Below the pieces are notes generated by a model. It made no database searches and had not been told where the DNA came from. It saw only the letters and a list, made by a program, of their open reading frames with translations. A stretch of 21,215 nucleotides of DNA from JBJFCE01 sp964437825. GTDB taxonomy: Bacteria; Bacillota; Clostridia; Lachnospirales; Lachnospiraceae. The stretch covers positions 1-21,215 of the forward strand of contig CAYTIH010000044.1 of NCBI GenBank assembly GCA_964437825.1. Reading direction: 5' to 3'. A program made the translations under genes and the position numbers. Shown piece after piece: positions 7,000 through 14,941 of the stretch; the first letter of the stretch is position 1, and every line of letters begins with the position of its first letter.

Positions 7000-8861
7000 G
7001 CGAAGCAGAAAAGCAGACGACAGGTCGTCCTATGCCCGGCCCAGGAGGAAGAGGTATGATGCCCGGTGAGAAAACGAAGAATTTTAAAGGGTCCATCACA
7101 AAGCTTCTGGCATATGTGGGAAAATATAAAATTGCAATCGTAGTAGTTATGATCATTGCGGCAGCTTCCACTGTATTCAGCGTTATGGGACCTAAGATTA
7201 TGGGTAAGGCAACAACCGCGTTGTCAGAAGGCCTGATGAACAAAATTCAGGGACTCGGCGGAATTGATTTTACCTATATCGGAAAGATTTTGTTATTTAC
7301 GCTGTGCTTATATGGTTTGAGCGCGGTTTTCAATTTTATCCAAGGCTGGATTATGAGCGGGGTAACCCAGAAGCTGTGCTATCAGCTGAGAAAGGAAATT
7401 TCCGAAAAAATTAACCGCATGCCCATGAGCTATTTTGAGAGCAGAACCTATGGAGAGGTGCTCTCGAGAATTACCAATGATGTGGATACTCTCGGACAGG
7501 GATTAAATCAGAGTATTACGATGATCATAACTTCTGTTGCAACTCTGATCGGCGTACTGGTTATGATGCTCAGTATTTCCCCGCTTATGACGCTGATTGC
7601 GTTAGTGATTCTGCCGATTTCGGCGGGACTGGTCGGTTTTGTAGTCAAAAAATCACAGAAGTATTTTAAAACGCAGCAGGAATACCTCGGTCATATCAAT
7701 GGCCAGGTGGAGGAAACCTACGGCGGTCACATGGTTATTAAGGCCTTTAATAAGGAAGAAGAAACAATTGAAGAATTTAATAAAACCAATGAGGTGCTGT
7801 ATGATTCTGCATGGAAGTCCCAGTTCCTATCCGGGTTAATGCAGCCGATTATGATGTTCGTGGGAAATCTCGGATATGCTGCGGTTGCGCTGACAGGGGG
7901 TATGCTGGCGATCCGCAATATGATTACTATCGGTGATATTCAGGCATTCATTCAGTATGTCAAGAATTTTACCCAGCCGATTCAGCAGATCGCGCAGGTG
8001 ATTAATCAGGTGCAGTCCATGGCAGCGGCTTCCGAGCGTGTCTTCCAGTTCCTGAACGAAGAAGAGGAGGAACAGGTTGTCGAGAATCCCGTGAAATTAA
8101 CCAGAGTGGACGGTAAGGTGCAGCTTGAGGGAAAGGTGGATTTTGATCATGTGCAGTTCGGCTATAAACCGGAGCAAATCATTATTCATGATTTCAGCGC
8201 GGATGTGCAGCCGGGACAAAAAATTGCCATTGTCGGTCCTACCGGAGCAGGAAAAACCACTATGGTAAAGCTGCTGATGCGGTTCTATGATGTGAACACA
8301 GGAGCAATTCTGATAGATGGCCATAACATCAAGGATTTTAACAGACGGGAGCTGCGGGATTTGTTTGGCATGGTGCTTCAGGATACCTGGCTGTTTAAAG
8401 GCACTATTATGGAGAATATCAGGTACGGCAGATTGGATGCAACGGATGAAGAAGTGATTGCGGCGGCCAAAGCGGCGCATGCTCATCATTTCATACAGAC
8501 ACTGCCGGGCGGATATCAGATGGAGCTGAATGAGGATGCCAGCAATGTATCCCAGGGACAAAAACAGCTCCTGACCATTGCAAGGGCAATTCTGGCGGAT
8601 AACAGGATTTTAATTCTGGATGAGGCAACCTCCTCCGTGGATACGAGAACCGAGATCAATATTCAGAAGGCTATGGATAACCTGATGAAGGGCAGGACCA
8701 GCTTTATCATCGCGCACAGACTCTCCACAATCAAAGATGCGGATCTCATACTGGTCATGAAAGACGGAGATATTGTAGAACAGGGCAGGCATGAAGAACT
8801 TCTTGCAAGAGGCGGCTTCTATGCGGATTTGTATAATTCACAGTTTGAGGAGACGGCATAG
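6996..8861 (+). CDS. Heterodimeric ABC exporter subunit, catalytic ATPase partner
   Basis: This 621-aa half-transporter pairs with the product of the preceding gene. It has a Pro/Gly/Met-rich cytoplasmic N-terminus (about 1-28), a six-helix membrane domain, then an ATPase with Walker A GPTGAGKTT (414-422), Q-loop LQDTWLFKG, Walker B LILDEATS with an intact catalytic glutamate (E543) and switch histidine H574 (AHRLST). Its signature is VSQGQ (518-522) rather than LSGGQ, the expected complement to the degenerate Walker B of the partner. One of the two composite ATP sites should therefore hydrolyse ATP and the other mainly bind it. An AAAGGAGG ribosome binding site lies inside the end of the partner gene. 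The gene ends 44 nt from the convergent amidase gene with no strong terminator between. Likely substrates are drugs or amphiphiles; none can be named. Confidence 0.95.
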   Translation: MSEAEKQTTGRPMPGPGGRGMMPGEKTKNFKGSITKLLAYVGKYKIAIVVVMIIAAASTVFSVMGPKIMGKATTALSEGLMNKIQGLGGIDFTYIGKILLFTLCLYGLSAVFNFIQGWIMSGVTQKLCYQLRKEISEKINRMPMSYFESRTYGEVLSRITNDVDTLGQGLNQSITMIITSVATLIGVLVMMLSISPLMTLIALVILPISAGLVGFVVKKSQKYFKTQQEYLGHINGQVEETYGGHMVIKAFNKEEETIEEFNKTNEVLYDSAWKSQFLSGLMQPIMMFVGNLGYAAVALTGGMLAIRNMITIGDIQAFIQYVKNFTQPIQQIAQVINQVQSMAAASERVFQFLNEEEEEQVVENPVKLTRVDGKVQLEGKVDFDHVQFGYKPEQIIIHDFSADVQPGQKIAIVGPTGAGKTTMVKLLMRFYDVNTGAILIDGHNIKDFNRRELRDLFGMVLQDTWLFKGTIMENIRYGRLDATDEEVIAAAKAAHAHHFIQTLPGGYQMELNEDASNVSQGQKQLLTIARAILADNRILILDEATSSVDTRTEINIQKAMDNLMKGRTSFIIAHRLSTIKDADLILVMKDGDIVEQGRHEELLARGGFYADLYNSQFEETA

Positions 8862-8905
8862 AAAAATCTGCAGGGCAAAACATGCAGGTGTATCCCTTAT
8901 GAAAA

Positions 8906-9937
8906 TCAAAACGGATCAATCGGATTACTGGTCGTAAACAAATCATACTGGTTATAAACCCGAAACAGGATGGTGTCGTCGATTGTATTGAGCGGTACGG
9001 TAACCGTTGCGGGGCCGCCTGCATAAGGAAACAGCGTGGACCAGGTTAAGCCGTGATTGAGCGAGTAGGAATAATACTTGATGCTGCTGTCTAAGTCAAT
9101 ACCGTTTAACATGACGGTTGCCGTTTTGGATGTTTTGCTCGAAGAAGTCAGGGAAGCGACCGCAAAGTCCGGCGCAGTGGTATCCGGTGCAAAGCAGACC
9201 GGCGGGATACAGGAGACCTTGGAATATCCGCTGAAATCAAGCCCCAGAGATTTCGAAGAAAGTCCGAAATACTGGGCAATGGAAATTGCGTCCTGATATG
9301 CCATCTGCTGTAATGTTTCGGAGGTCATAAAGTTCTGCACATCATCGGCGTTGTCAATGTGGCAATGCTCGATGATACAGCTCGGAATGTCATAAAGACC
9401 GGAGGTCATCCGTATTACGCCATAATAGTCACTGCCCTTGGAATTTAACCGGGTTTTGCAGCCGCGGCTGTAAAGCCCGATATGATCGCTGAAATTTGTC
9501 AGAAGAATTTTGGCAAACTGGTAGCCCTTGACATAATTTTCCCCGAAAGCGGAGACCCAGACCTCGCTTCCGAACATATTGTGCTGATCGGAGGCGTTGA
9601 AGTGGATACTGTAAAAAAAGTCGGCATTTACGGTATCTGCAAATTTTGCCCTGTCAGCCAGAGAGACATCCACGTCAGCGGTTCTGGTCAGATAAACGGT
9701 AATTCCCTCAAATTGGGACAGATACAGGCCGGTCAGCTGAGCCACGCACAGGTTTAGATCCTTTTCTTTCAGCCCGTAATAAAAAGCGCCGTCACTAGAG
9801 CCGCCATGTCCGGGGTCAAGTACCACGATCACATCGCCGGGTGCGGCGTCTGCGGAAAACGGGAACGGCAGTGCCGCGGTGCAGATGAGTATCGGGATCA
9901 GAAAAAAAATCGTTATGTATTTCAAGGGTTTATGCAT
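8906..9937 (-). CDS. Secreted N-acetylmuramoyl-L-alanine amidase (Amidase_3)
   Basis: The 343-aa product has a signal peptide (about 1-32, ending in an AxA-like SADAA) and an Amidase_3 zinc hydrolase domain (about 35-225) that cleaves the amide bond between MurNAc and the stem peptide. Zinc ligands and catalytic residues are visible: H44 (LDPGHGG), E58 (LKEKDLN), H112 (YSIHFNAS) and E190 (CIIEHCHIDN). The last ~110 residues form a separate Thr/Ser-rich beta domain of unknown role, perhaps for wall or surface binding. The start is supported by a GGAGG ribosome binding site (complement of 9942-9947). It is the only clear minus-strand gene of the window and is convergent with the ABC operon. Its upstream region has an extended -10 and a cluster of hairpins. 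Confidence 0.93.
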   Translation of the reverse strand: MHKPLKYITIFFLIPILICTAALPFPFSADAAPGDVIVVLDPGHGGSSDGAFYYGLKEKDLNLCVAQLTGLYLSQFEGITVYLTRTADVDVSLADRAKFADTVNADFFYSIHFNASDQHNMFGSEVWVSAFGENYVKGYQFAKILLTNFSDHIGLYSRGCKTRLNSKGSDYYGVIRMTSGLYDIPSCIIEHCHIDNADDVQNFMTSETLQQMAYQDAISIAQYFGLSSKSLGLDFSGYSKVSCIPPVCFAPDTTAPDFAVASLTSSSKTSKTATVMLNGIDLDSSIKYYSYSLNHGLTWSTLFPYAGGPATVTVPLNTIDDTILFRVYNQYDLFTTSNPIDPF

Positions 9938-9983
9938 AAGGTCCTCCGTTTGGCGCTGCCGGTATCCAAAGTCACATGAAAGA

Positions 9984-9992
9984 CATTATATC
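9984..9992 (-). promoter_or_regulatory. Extended -10 promoter element of the amidase gene
   Basis: On the minus strand the sequence reads TGATATAAT, a perfect extended -10 (TGnTATAAT), about 47 nt upstream of the amidase start. No -35 at proper spacing is evident, as expected for extended -10 promoters. The TGAT overlaps one arm of a perfect hairpin. Confidence 0.45.
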
Positions 9993-10057
9993 ATGAATCT
10001 GCGATTCATGATCCAATTCGTCGTTCGCCGAATGTGCAAGCACATTCTTCTCGCTTG
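9990..10057. repeat. Cluster of three inverted repeats upstream of the amidase
   Basis: Three stem-loops follow one another. The first has a perfect 10-bp stem ATCATGAATC/GATTCATGAT with a 3-nt loop (9990-10012). The second is ATTCG/CGAAT around 10016-10033. The third is GTGCAAG/CTTGCAC with a 14-nt loop, about 10034-10057. Such dense secondary structure resembles a dispersed intergenic (REP-like) element or an operator/leader array for the amidase. No second copy occurs in this window. Confidence 0.5.
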
Positions 10058-10116
10058 CACTCATTATATCCTATAGATAACGGAAAAGAAATCGATTTTT
10101 TGTTTGCTTTTTTGCC

Positions 10117-10230
10117 AAGTTATGGCAGGACTACGGATGCAGTCTTGCCGAACGGGGATTTACCGTAGTAAATTTCAATTACAGACTTGCACAGGAGAAT
10201 CCGTTTCCGGCGTCGCTTGAGGAACGCGAA
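10117..10230 (+). pseudogene. Remnant of an alpha/beta-hydrolase (esterase) gene
   Basis: In one frame the DNA reads WQDYGCSLAERGFTVVNFNY directly followed by RLAQENPFPASLEERE. This closely resembles the segment after the oxyanion region in HSL/BD-FAE-type carboxylesterases (consensus like VVNFNYRLAPENPFPA). There is no start codon, no HGGG motif upstream, no GxSxG or remaining catalytic residues downstream, and the frame runs into a tRNA promoter. It is therefore a decayed internal fragment of about 38 codons, probably left by deletion or rearrangement at this tRNA locus. Confidence 0.6.
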
Positions 10231-10248
10231 ATGGGAGATAAAAAAAAC

Positions 10249-10277
10249 TTGACATTTATGTAGGCCTCTCTTATAAT
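10249..10277 (+). promoter_or_regulatory. Consensus sigma-A promoter of tRNA-Pro
   Basis: A perfect TTGACA (10249-10254) and perfect TATAAT (10272-10277) are separated by 17 bp. The tRNA gene begins 50 nt after the -10 box. Full-consensus promoters are expected for stable RNA genes. Confidence 0.9.
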
Positions 10278-10326
10278 AGCATTCGTGAGTTGCGGCGGAT
10301 GCCGGTTCACAATCGTTTCATAAGAT

Positions 10327-10401
10327 CGGGGTGTGGCTCAGTTTGGCTAGAGCGCTATCTTAGGGAGGTAGAGGCCGCGTGTTCGAATCACGTCACTCCG
10401 A
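10327..10401 (+). tRNA. tRNA-Pro (anticodon AGG)
   Basis: All arms fold. The acceptor is CGGGGTG/CACTCCG with the C1:G72 pair typical of bacterial tRNA-Pro, the D stem is GCTC/GAGC, and the anticodon stem is CTATC/GGTAG with loop TTAGGGA. The T arm is GCGTG-TTCGAAT-CACGT, and the discriminator is A. The loop places AGG at positions 34-36 with G37. CCA is not encoded. An A34 proline tRNA is unusual in bacteria and would need adenosine-to-inosine editing to read several codons. Confidence 0.93.
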
Positions 10402-10410
10402 CTGCAAAAT

Positions 10411-10456
10411 GCTCATAAATACAAGCTTTTTAAAGCTCGTATTTACGAGCTTTTTT
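10411..10456 (+). terminator. Terminator after tRNA-Pro
   Basis: A long hairpin with small mismatches (GCTC.TAAATAC.AGCTT pairing with AAGCT.GTATTTA.GAGC, 10411-10450) is followed by TTTTTT. It lies directly downstream of the tRNA. Confidence 0.88.
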
Positions 10457-10812
10457 GTTTGTTTTGCGCGGGCAGCAGCTGCCGCGATCACCAGCGAAAA
10501 TCTCAAAGCGTGTTTTGTCCGGTTCGCTGCATTTCATATTGGATTTTTATAGGTTCATACCTCTGCTTTGAAGACTCAATGTCGGATTTTCTCTTAAATA
10601 AGTATTCCCTCGGATTTTGAATTACGCTATTTTATTTGAACGGCATCAGCTGTCAAGTGTTCTACGGGATAATCTGTGTGTTTGAACCTAGACACTGACA
10701 ATACGGCTAGACCGCACTCCTCCCGGAACTGATGCTGAGGATATTATATAACAGATTGAAAGTAAGAGCAAGAAAGGACGGCTATATGAACCCAAATCGG
10801 ATGTCTTTTTTC

Positions 10813-10887
10813 TATACATACACATAGTTTTTTGGTACAATGAGAACATATAGAAGTAGGGTAAAAAAGGAGCAAATGCTTAGATAA
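10813..10887 (+). pseudogene. Aborted gene start: promoter, RBS and ATG followed by early stop
   Basis: TATACA (10813-10818) and TACAAT (10836-10841) are 17 bp apart. AAGGAG (10867-10872) is followed by an ATG at 10876, but the frame is Met-Leu-Arg then TAA (10885-10887). A palindromic repeat begins seven bases later. The simplest reading is that a gene body was replaced or interrupted just after its start codon. A functional leader peptide of three codons cannot be excluded. Confidence 0.4.
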
Positions 10888-10893
10888 AGTATA

Positions 10894-10940
10894 TTAGGCA
10901 ATTGTGAAACTCATCGGATTTTGTTGAAATTGCACAAATG
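10894..10940. repeat. Palindromic repeat, copy A (half element)
   Basis: The left end (10896-10915) matches 14942-14961 at 17 of 20 positions. Over about 44 bp it also matches the reverse complement of 14974-15017, with two well-conserved blocks (14 of 17 and 9 of 10 positions) flanking a variable 10-nt spacer. It therefore looks like one arm of the imperfect palindrome seen complete at 14942-15017. No second arm is evident downstream. Confidence 0.6.
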
Positions 10941-11278
10941 ATAGAAACAACACAGACACGCTTGCGCTCCGTTTCAGGCGTAACGGACACCAGGTAAACC
11001 TTTTTATATTGGGCCGGGCAAGGTGCCGGAGGTTCGGGATGCTGTGAGAGAGCTGTCTGCCCGCACTCCCTGCAATGATAGAACAAAAGCTGTCAGGAAG
11101 GTATGTGGAATGCGATATGCTGATTTCCCATCGGCTTCCAATCTGCCGCCGTATTTTAAAGAGCAGGGCTCCTTAAAGAGTATGGAATATCTGGCGGAGG
11201 GAATTCGGGTTCATGTAATCTGTCTTATCAGTGATTATCGGAAATATGAGAAAAATGTAGTATGATTTAATAACTTTG

Positions 11279-11300
11279 ATTTGAAAACTTTGTTTCAAAT
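11279..11300. promoter_or_regulatory. Perfect 8-bp inverted repeat upstream of the coiled-coil gene
   Basis: ATTTGAAA (11279-11286) and TTTCAAAT (11293-11300) are separated by 6 nt. This lies between a possible -10 box (TATGAT, 11261-11266) and the start at 11325. It is suited to an operator just downstream of the transcription start, or to a weak leader hairpin. The regulator is unknown. Confidence 0.4.
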
Positions 11301-11324
11301 TTGATTCAGAAAGGAAGAAATTCA

Positions 11325-12575
11325 ATGGTAACAATATTTGACGGAATGGAGCGGATGAATGAGGAACAGCTGAGATATGAAATTGCACTTCTTGAGCAGG
11401 TGTCCGTGGCAGGCTTTGCCAAAATCGCAGCACAAAAAGTAAAACAAACTTCGATGCATTTGGCGGGGAAAGTAACGAATCTGCTTGGCGCGGGAGACAT
11501 TTCAGAGCCGGTTGTTGTCACTATGGATATGCAGGTAGCGCTTGCAAAGGAAGCACTCAAAGGAAAGAGTGCGCAGGAGCTTCAAATGATTTTGAAAGCG
11601 AATTTATGTCAGAAAGCGGAAGAACTCGGCATTTCCGGCGCGTCTCAGATGAATCGGGAAAAGCTTTCAGCAGCGATTGTTTCCAAAGCCGCCGAAGCAG
11701 TGGAAGGAGTACCCTCCTGCATGACAACTCTGCGTAAGGCCGAGGCTGTTGCAGACAAAAATAAGAAGGATCAGCCGGAGGATTTCAGGAAAACCGTTCT
11801 GAAAAATAAAATGACCAGGGAGCTTCTGGCGCATACTGTTTCCGTCTGTGTTCGTGCCTATGGAGAAAAATTTTCCCCGGCGTTTATGACATTACCCGGC
11901 TTTTTGTCAGGGGAAGCAAAAGAGCAATATCTGGATGAGGAACGGAAAGTCAGAGAAGCTATGGACCAAAGTGCGGAATGTAAAGCAGAGTGCGTACATA
12001 TGGAGCAGGCGATGGAGATGAGCCGGAATCTGGCAGCAACGCAGAAAAGCGAATATCAATCTCTGGAGGAAAAGGAGGATTATCTGGTAACGAAGCAGGC
12101 TTCGGAAGAAGACACGGAGGAGATCTCCCAAATGCTTGCCGAGACCAGAGCCAAAATGGAGGAATGTCTGAAAAAGCAGAAGGAATACGAAGAAGCGTTT
12201 TATGCAAAACAGGCAGAGCTGGAGCTGCTGAAAGATAAGAATGATGAGGCAGGCAGCGGTATGCTTCAGTTTACGGAAAGCAGAAAGAATGCGATCAAGG
12301 AAGCTTGGCAGCAGGCGTTTCCTTCTCTCGATTTTAAGGATGGGGCATTAAGCAGCGTGGCGCGCAGCTTTATGTATGACGATAGAATCAGCCTGGAGGA
12401 AGCGTTAAAGGAGCTCACAATGGCAGAGCATGCCGGGAATCTGGATGAAAATTCTTCGAAGGATGCCCTGTTTTCTGTGTTCCGTTTTTCTCTGGACAAT
12501 GGCAGTGCAGGGCGGATTGCTTATCATGTTAAGGGTGACAGAATCCTGATTTTGCAGATTCAGAAAAGTAAGTAA
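11325..12575 (+). CDS. Unrecognised protein with central coiled coil
   Basis: I do not recognise this 416-aa protein. It has no signal peptide or membrane segment. Residues 1-150 are Ala/Lys-rich and probably helical (for example a KGKSAQELQMILK segment). Residues about 205-305 are highly charged, rich in E/K/Q/A, and very likely form a coiled coil. The last ~110 residues look globular and end in a strand-like RILILQIQKSK. The start at ATG 11325 is chosen over the upstream open frame (from 11301) because AAGGAAG (11311-11317) is correctly spaced. The DUF3810 gene follows 58 nt downstream with no strong terminator between, so co-transcription is likely. A cytoplasmic structural, scaffold or regulatory role is possible, but no function is claimed. 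Confidence 0.85.
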   Translation: MVTIFDGMERMNEEQLRYEIALLEQVSVAGFAKIAAQKVKQTSMHLAGKVTNLLGAGDISEPVVVTMDMQVALAKEALKGKSAQELQMILKANLCQKAEELGISGASQMNREKLSAAIVSKAAEAVEGVPSCMTTLRKAEAVADKNKKDQPEDFRKTVLKNKMTRELLAHTVSVCVRAYGEKFSPAFMTLPGFLSGEAKEQYLDEERKVREAMDQSAECKAECVHMEQAMEMSRNLAATQKSEYQSLEEKEDYLVTKQASEEDTEEISQMLAETRAKMEECLKKQKEYEEAFYAKQAELELLKDKNDEAGSGMLQFTESRKNAIKEAWQQAFPSLDFKDGALSSVARSFMYDDRISLEEALKELTMAEHAGNLDENSSKDALFSVFRFSLDNGSAGRIAYHVKGDRILILQIQKSK

Positions 12576-12633
12576 CACGAATCGTGCAGATTAGAAGAAA
12601 CTTACGGAAAAACGGCAGAAAAAGCAGGTAATT

Positions 12634-13791
12634 ATGGAAAAACGTACAGGGAAACATATAAAAACATATGTAATATGGCTGGCAGGAATCTGGACAGGGA
12701 TTATTTTCCTGAATCTGCTTGCATGTTGCAGCGCCTCCTTCTGTGATTTCTATGTGGTACATATTTTTCCGGTCTGGGTTTCGACCTATGGGAGATTCAT
12801 GGGACTTTTCAGGTTCTCTGTCGGAGAATGGCTGTTATATCTTGCGGTTTTATATCTGATCATTGATTTCATTCTGATTCCAATAGGGATTTGGCAAAGG
12901 AAGAAAAAAGCCGGGAAAGTGATTTTGGGCTGGCTGAAAGTAGCTTTGTGCCTGATTACGTTTGTATGTTTGATTATGACATTAAACTGTGTAATATTGT
13001 ATCACTGCAGCCCGATCGAAGATCAGCTGACCGCAAACCGGGCAGCGGGAGAACAGAGGGCGGATTATGATGCAGGGACTGAATCGCTGGAAAAACTGGT
13101 TTGGCTGCGTGAGTATATCGTGCAGAACTGTAATGCCCTCTCAGAGGATATGGAACGGGATGCGTCAGGAGATATCCTTTATTCGGGCGATATGGCGGCG
13201 CAGGCAATCAGCGCGATGAGGGGAATCTCGGATCAGTTTCCGAGACTATCCGGTTATTATCCAAGACCCAAACCGCTTTGGGCTTCCTGGTTTTACAGCC
13301 AGCAATATATGTGCGGATACTATTTTCCTTTTTCTATGGAAGCAAATTATAATGATATGATGTATATCATGAATATTCCAACCACGATGTGTCATGAATT
13401 ATCCCATTTAAGAGGATATATTTATGAGGATGAGGCCAATTTCCTGGCTTATTTGGCATGTGTGGAGAGCGGAGATGACTTATTTGCCTATAGCGGTTAT
13501 CTGGGGGTGCTTTATTATGTGGAGGAGGACTTACAGGAGGCTCTGATGGCAGCGGGACAGTGGGAGCGGTATGATGAGCTGACCCCGATCACGGATCAGG
13601 TAAGGCTGGATAATCGTTTTTTGACTAGTCAGGCATGGGAGAGGGTCGAGAAAATTTCTTTTTTGGATACGAATATGGTTTCTGCCTTATCCGATGATTT
13701 CCTTGAGGCGAATTTGACGATCAATGGCGTATCGGAGGGCGTGGCCAGCTACAGCAAAGTCGTGGAACTTTTGCTGCTCTACTATCAGTAG
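12634..13791 (+). CDS. DUF3810-family membrane protein with HExxH motif
   Basis: The protein is 385 aa, with hydrophobic segments at about residues 10-32, 63-86 and 98-122, then a large soluble domain of about 260 residues. That domain has a zinc-metalloprotease-like CHELSHLRG (H254-E255-L-S-H258) followed nine residues later by EDEANFLAYLAC (E267 a plausible third ligand). This is the hallmark of DUF3810, a predicted but uncharacterised metallopeptidase family; its substrates are unknown. With three N-terminal helices the catalytic domain is most likely outside the cytoplasm. The ribosome binding site is weak (CAGG before ATG 12634). It sits between an unrecognised coiled-coil gene and an NdpA-like gene, all in the same orientation. 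Confidence 0.85.
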   Translation: MEKRTGKHIKTYVIWLAGIWTGIIFLNLLACCSASFCDFYVVHIFPVWVSTYGRFMGLFRFSVGEWLLYLAVLYLIIDFILIPIGIWQRKKKAGKVILGWLKVALCLITFVCLIMTLNCVILYHCSPIEDQLTANRAAGEQRADYDAGTESLEKLVWLREYIVQNCNALSEDMERDASGDILYSGDMAAQAISAMRGISDQFPRLSGYYPRPKPLWASWFYSQQYMCGYYFPFSMEANYNDMMYIMNIPTTMCHELSHLRGYIYEDEANFLAYLACVESGDDLFAYSGYLGVLYYVEEDLQEALMAAGQWERYDELTPITDQVRLDNRFLTSQAWERVEKISFLDTNMVSALSDDFLEANLTINGVSEGVASYSKVVELLLLYYQ

Positions 13792-13876
13792 AATCGGACG
13801 GAGCCGGCGCAGCGGGCACAATACCATGCTTGCAGTCACGGTAATTTATATTACGAACAGGAATTGGTAAAGTACA

Positions 13877-14899
13877 ATGATTATAAAAGAAGAAATCTAT
13901 ATCAGAAAAGTGATAGTACATATTATGGATAATATGGTGGGGATACCGGTGCTGTCGGATCAGATGGTAGAATTTGAATCCGATCTGGCGGAATTTTTAA
14001 AGGAGCATATTGCAAAGGCTGCCGGAGGAGATGACTGTAAGGAGTGCGAATTCTATCGGGATCAGTCGGAGGTCTATCAGATGCTGACGGAGTATCAGGA
14101 TGAACGGTTTGTAGAGATCAGTAAGTCTCTGGCAGAAAGACTTTATGACATTATGGCCGCCAATGTGGATATTCCTTCGGCGGATTTATTCGTGGTTCGT
14201 TTTAAGTGTCAGGAAAACGAATATCTGGCGTTGTTAAAAATGAATTATAAGGAATTCTATACTCATAGAACGATGACGAATGAAGACGGAAATCATAACG
14301 AAATCATCAAATACAAATCCATTCTGCCGAACCAGTCCCAGCGCATTTCCGAGGCGGCGGTCATTAATTTGGACGACTATACGATCCGTCTGGTCGAAAA
14401 AAAGTATGAAATTGACGGAGAAAAAGAAAATTATTTTTCTTATTTATTTTTAAAATGTTCCTCCCATCTGTCCCATAAATCCAAGCTGGCCATTGTTACA
14501 AAGGCCGTCGAGAGTATTCAGAAGGAAAACTTTGACGAAAGCAGACAGTATGAGGAGCATATGAAAGCGAAGAGCATCATTAACGAAACGCTGGATGAGC
14601 AGGGGAGCTTTCAGGTGGAGGAGATTGCACAGAAAATTTTTGAGGAAACACCGACATTAATTGACGTCTTTGAGGAAAAGATGGAAAAATATAATTTGGT
14701 AAAGGAGGTTGTAAAGCCCCGGGCGGAGACAACCATACGAAAATATGAAAAACAATGTCTGATGACGGATACCGGAATTGAGATCAAGATTCCGATGGAA
14801 CAGTATAAGGACCCGGGAAGTGTGGAATTTATCACGAATCCGGACGGAACCGTGTCGGTATTTATTAAGAACATCGGACATTTGACGGCGAAATTTTAG
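13877..14899 (+). CDS. Nucleoid-associated protein, NdpA/YejK family
   Basis: This 340-aa protein matches the NdpA/YejK nucleoid-associated family (PF04245) along its length. It starts with the typical IRKVIVHIMDN segment, has FVVRFKCQENEYLALLKMNY in the core, the INLDDYTIRLVEKKYEIDG strand region, and a C-terminal half with the LSHKSKL and GIEIKIPMEQY segments followed by a final beta hairpin. Family members bind DNA and localise to the nucleoid; in Clostridia they also occur near mobile elements, and their role is poorly known. The ATG at 13877 has only a weak upstream purine stretch (GGTAAAG), and 85 nt separate it from the DUF3810 gene. No clear promoter is visible. Confidence 0.9.
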   Translation: MIIKEEIYIRKVIVHIMDNMVGIPVLSDQMVEFESDLAEFLKEHIAKAAGGDDCKECEFYRDQSEVYQMLTEYQDERFVEISKSLAERLYDIMAANVDIPSADLFVVRFKCQENEYLALLKMNYKEFYTHRTMTNEDGNHNEIIKYKSILPNQSQRISEAAVINLDDYTIRLVEKKYEIDGEKENYFSYLFLKCSSHLSHKSKLAIVTKAVESIQKENFDESRQYEEHMKAKSIINETLDEQGSFQVEEIAQKIFEETPTLIDVFEEKMEKYNLVKEVVKPRAETTIRKYEKQCLMTDTGIEIKIPMEQYKDPGSVEFITNPDGTVSVFIKNIGHLTAKF

Positions 14900-14941
14900 A
14901 AAATGAAATACGCATAGTTGTGTTAAAATATGGCTATAGTT

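Larger units (their letters stand above)
10457..11324. other. Gene-poor, apparently decayed intergenic region
   Basis: About 870 bp carry no recognisable intact gene. Pieces of open frame exist. One near 10737-10850 (frame reading QIESKSKKGRLYEPKSDVFF) contains stops. A plus-strand frame at 11023-11265 encodes 80 aa. A minus-strand frame at 10880-11086 begins FYHCRECGQTAL, has a CxxC pair, and its C-terminal end is formed by the repeat at 10894-10940. None has a convincing ribosome binding site or a family match I can name. The region also holds an orphan promoter/start and an operator-like palindrome, listed separately. It reads as a scar of deleted genes. Confidence 0.5.

Noticed and set aside
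9482..9757. 91-aa plus-strand frame inside the amidase gene
   Set aside because: It is a shadow of the well-supported minus-strand Amidase_3 gene.
9990..10057. CRISPR-like repeat cluster
   Set aside because: The three stem-loops differ in sequence and are not regularly spaced direct repeats; no cas genes are nearby.
10880..11086. 68-aa minus-strand frame with a CxxC pair
   Set aside because: The N-terminal half is protein-like, but no start with a ribosome binding site is visible and the C-terminal end is encoded by the palindromic repeat, so a functional gene is not supported.
11023..11265. 80-aa plus-strand frame upstream of the coiled-coil gene
   Set aside because: No convincing ribosome binding site, no family resemblance, and it lies in a region with other gene remnants; described as part of the intergenic region instead.
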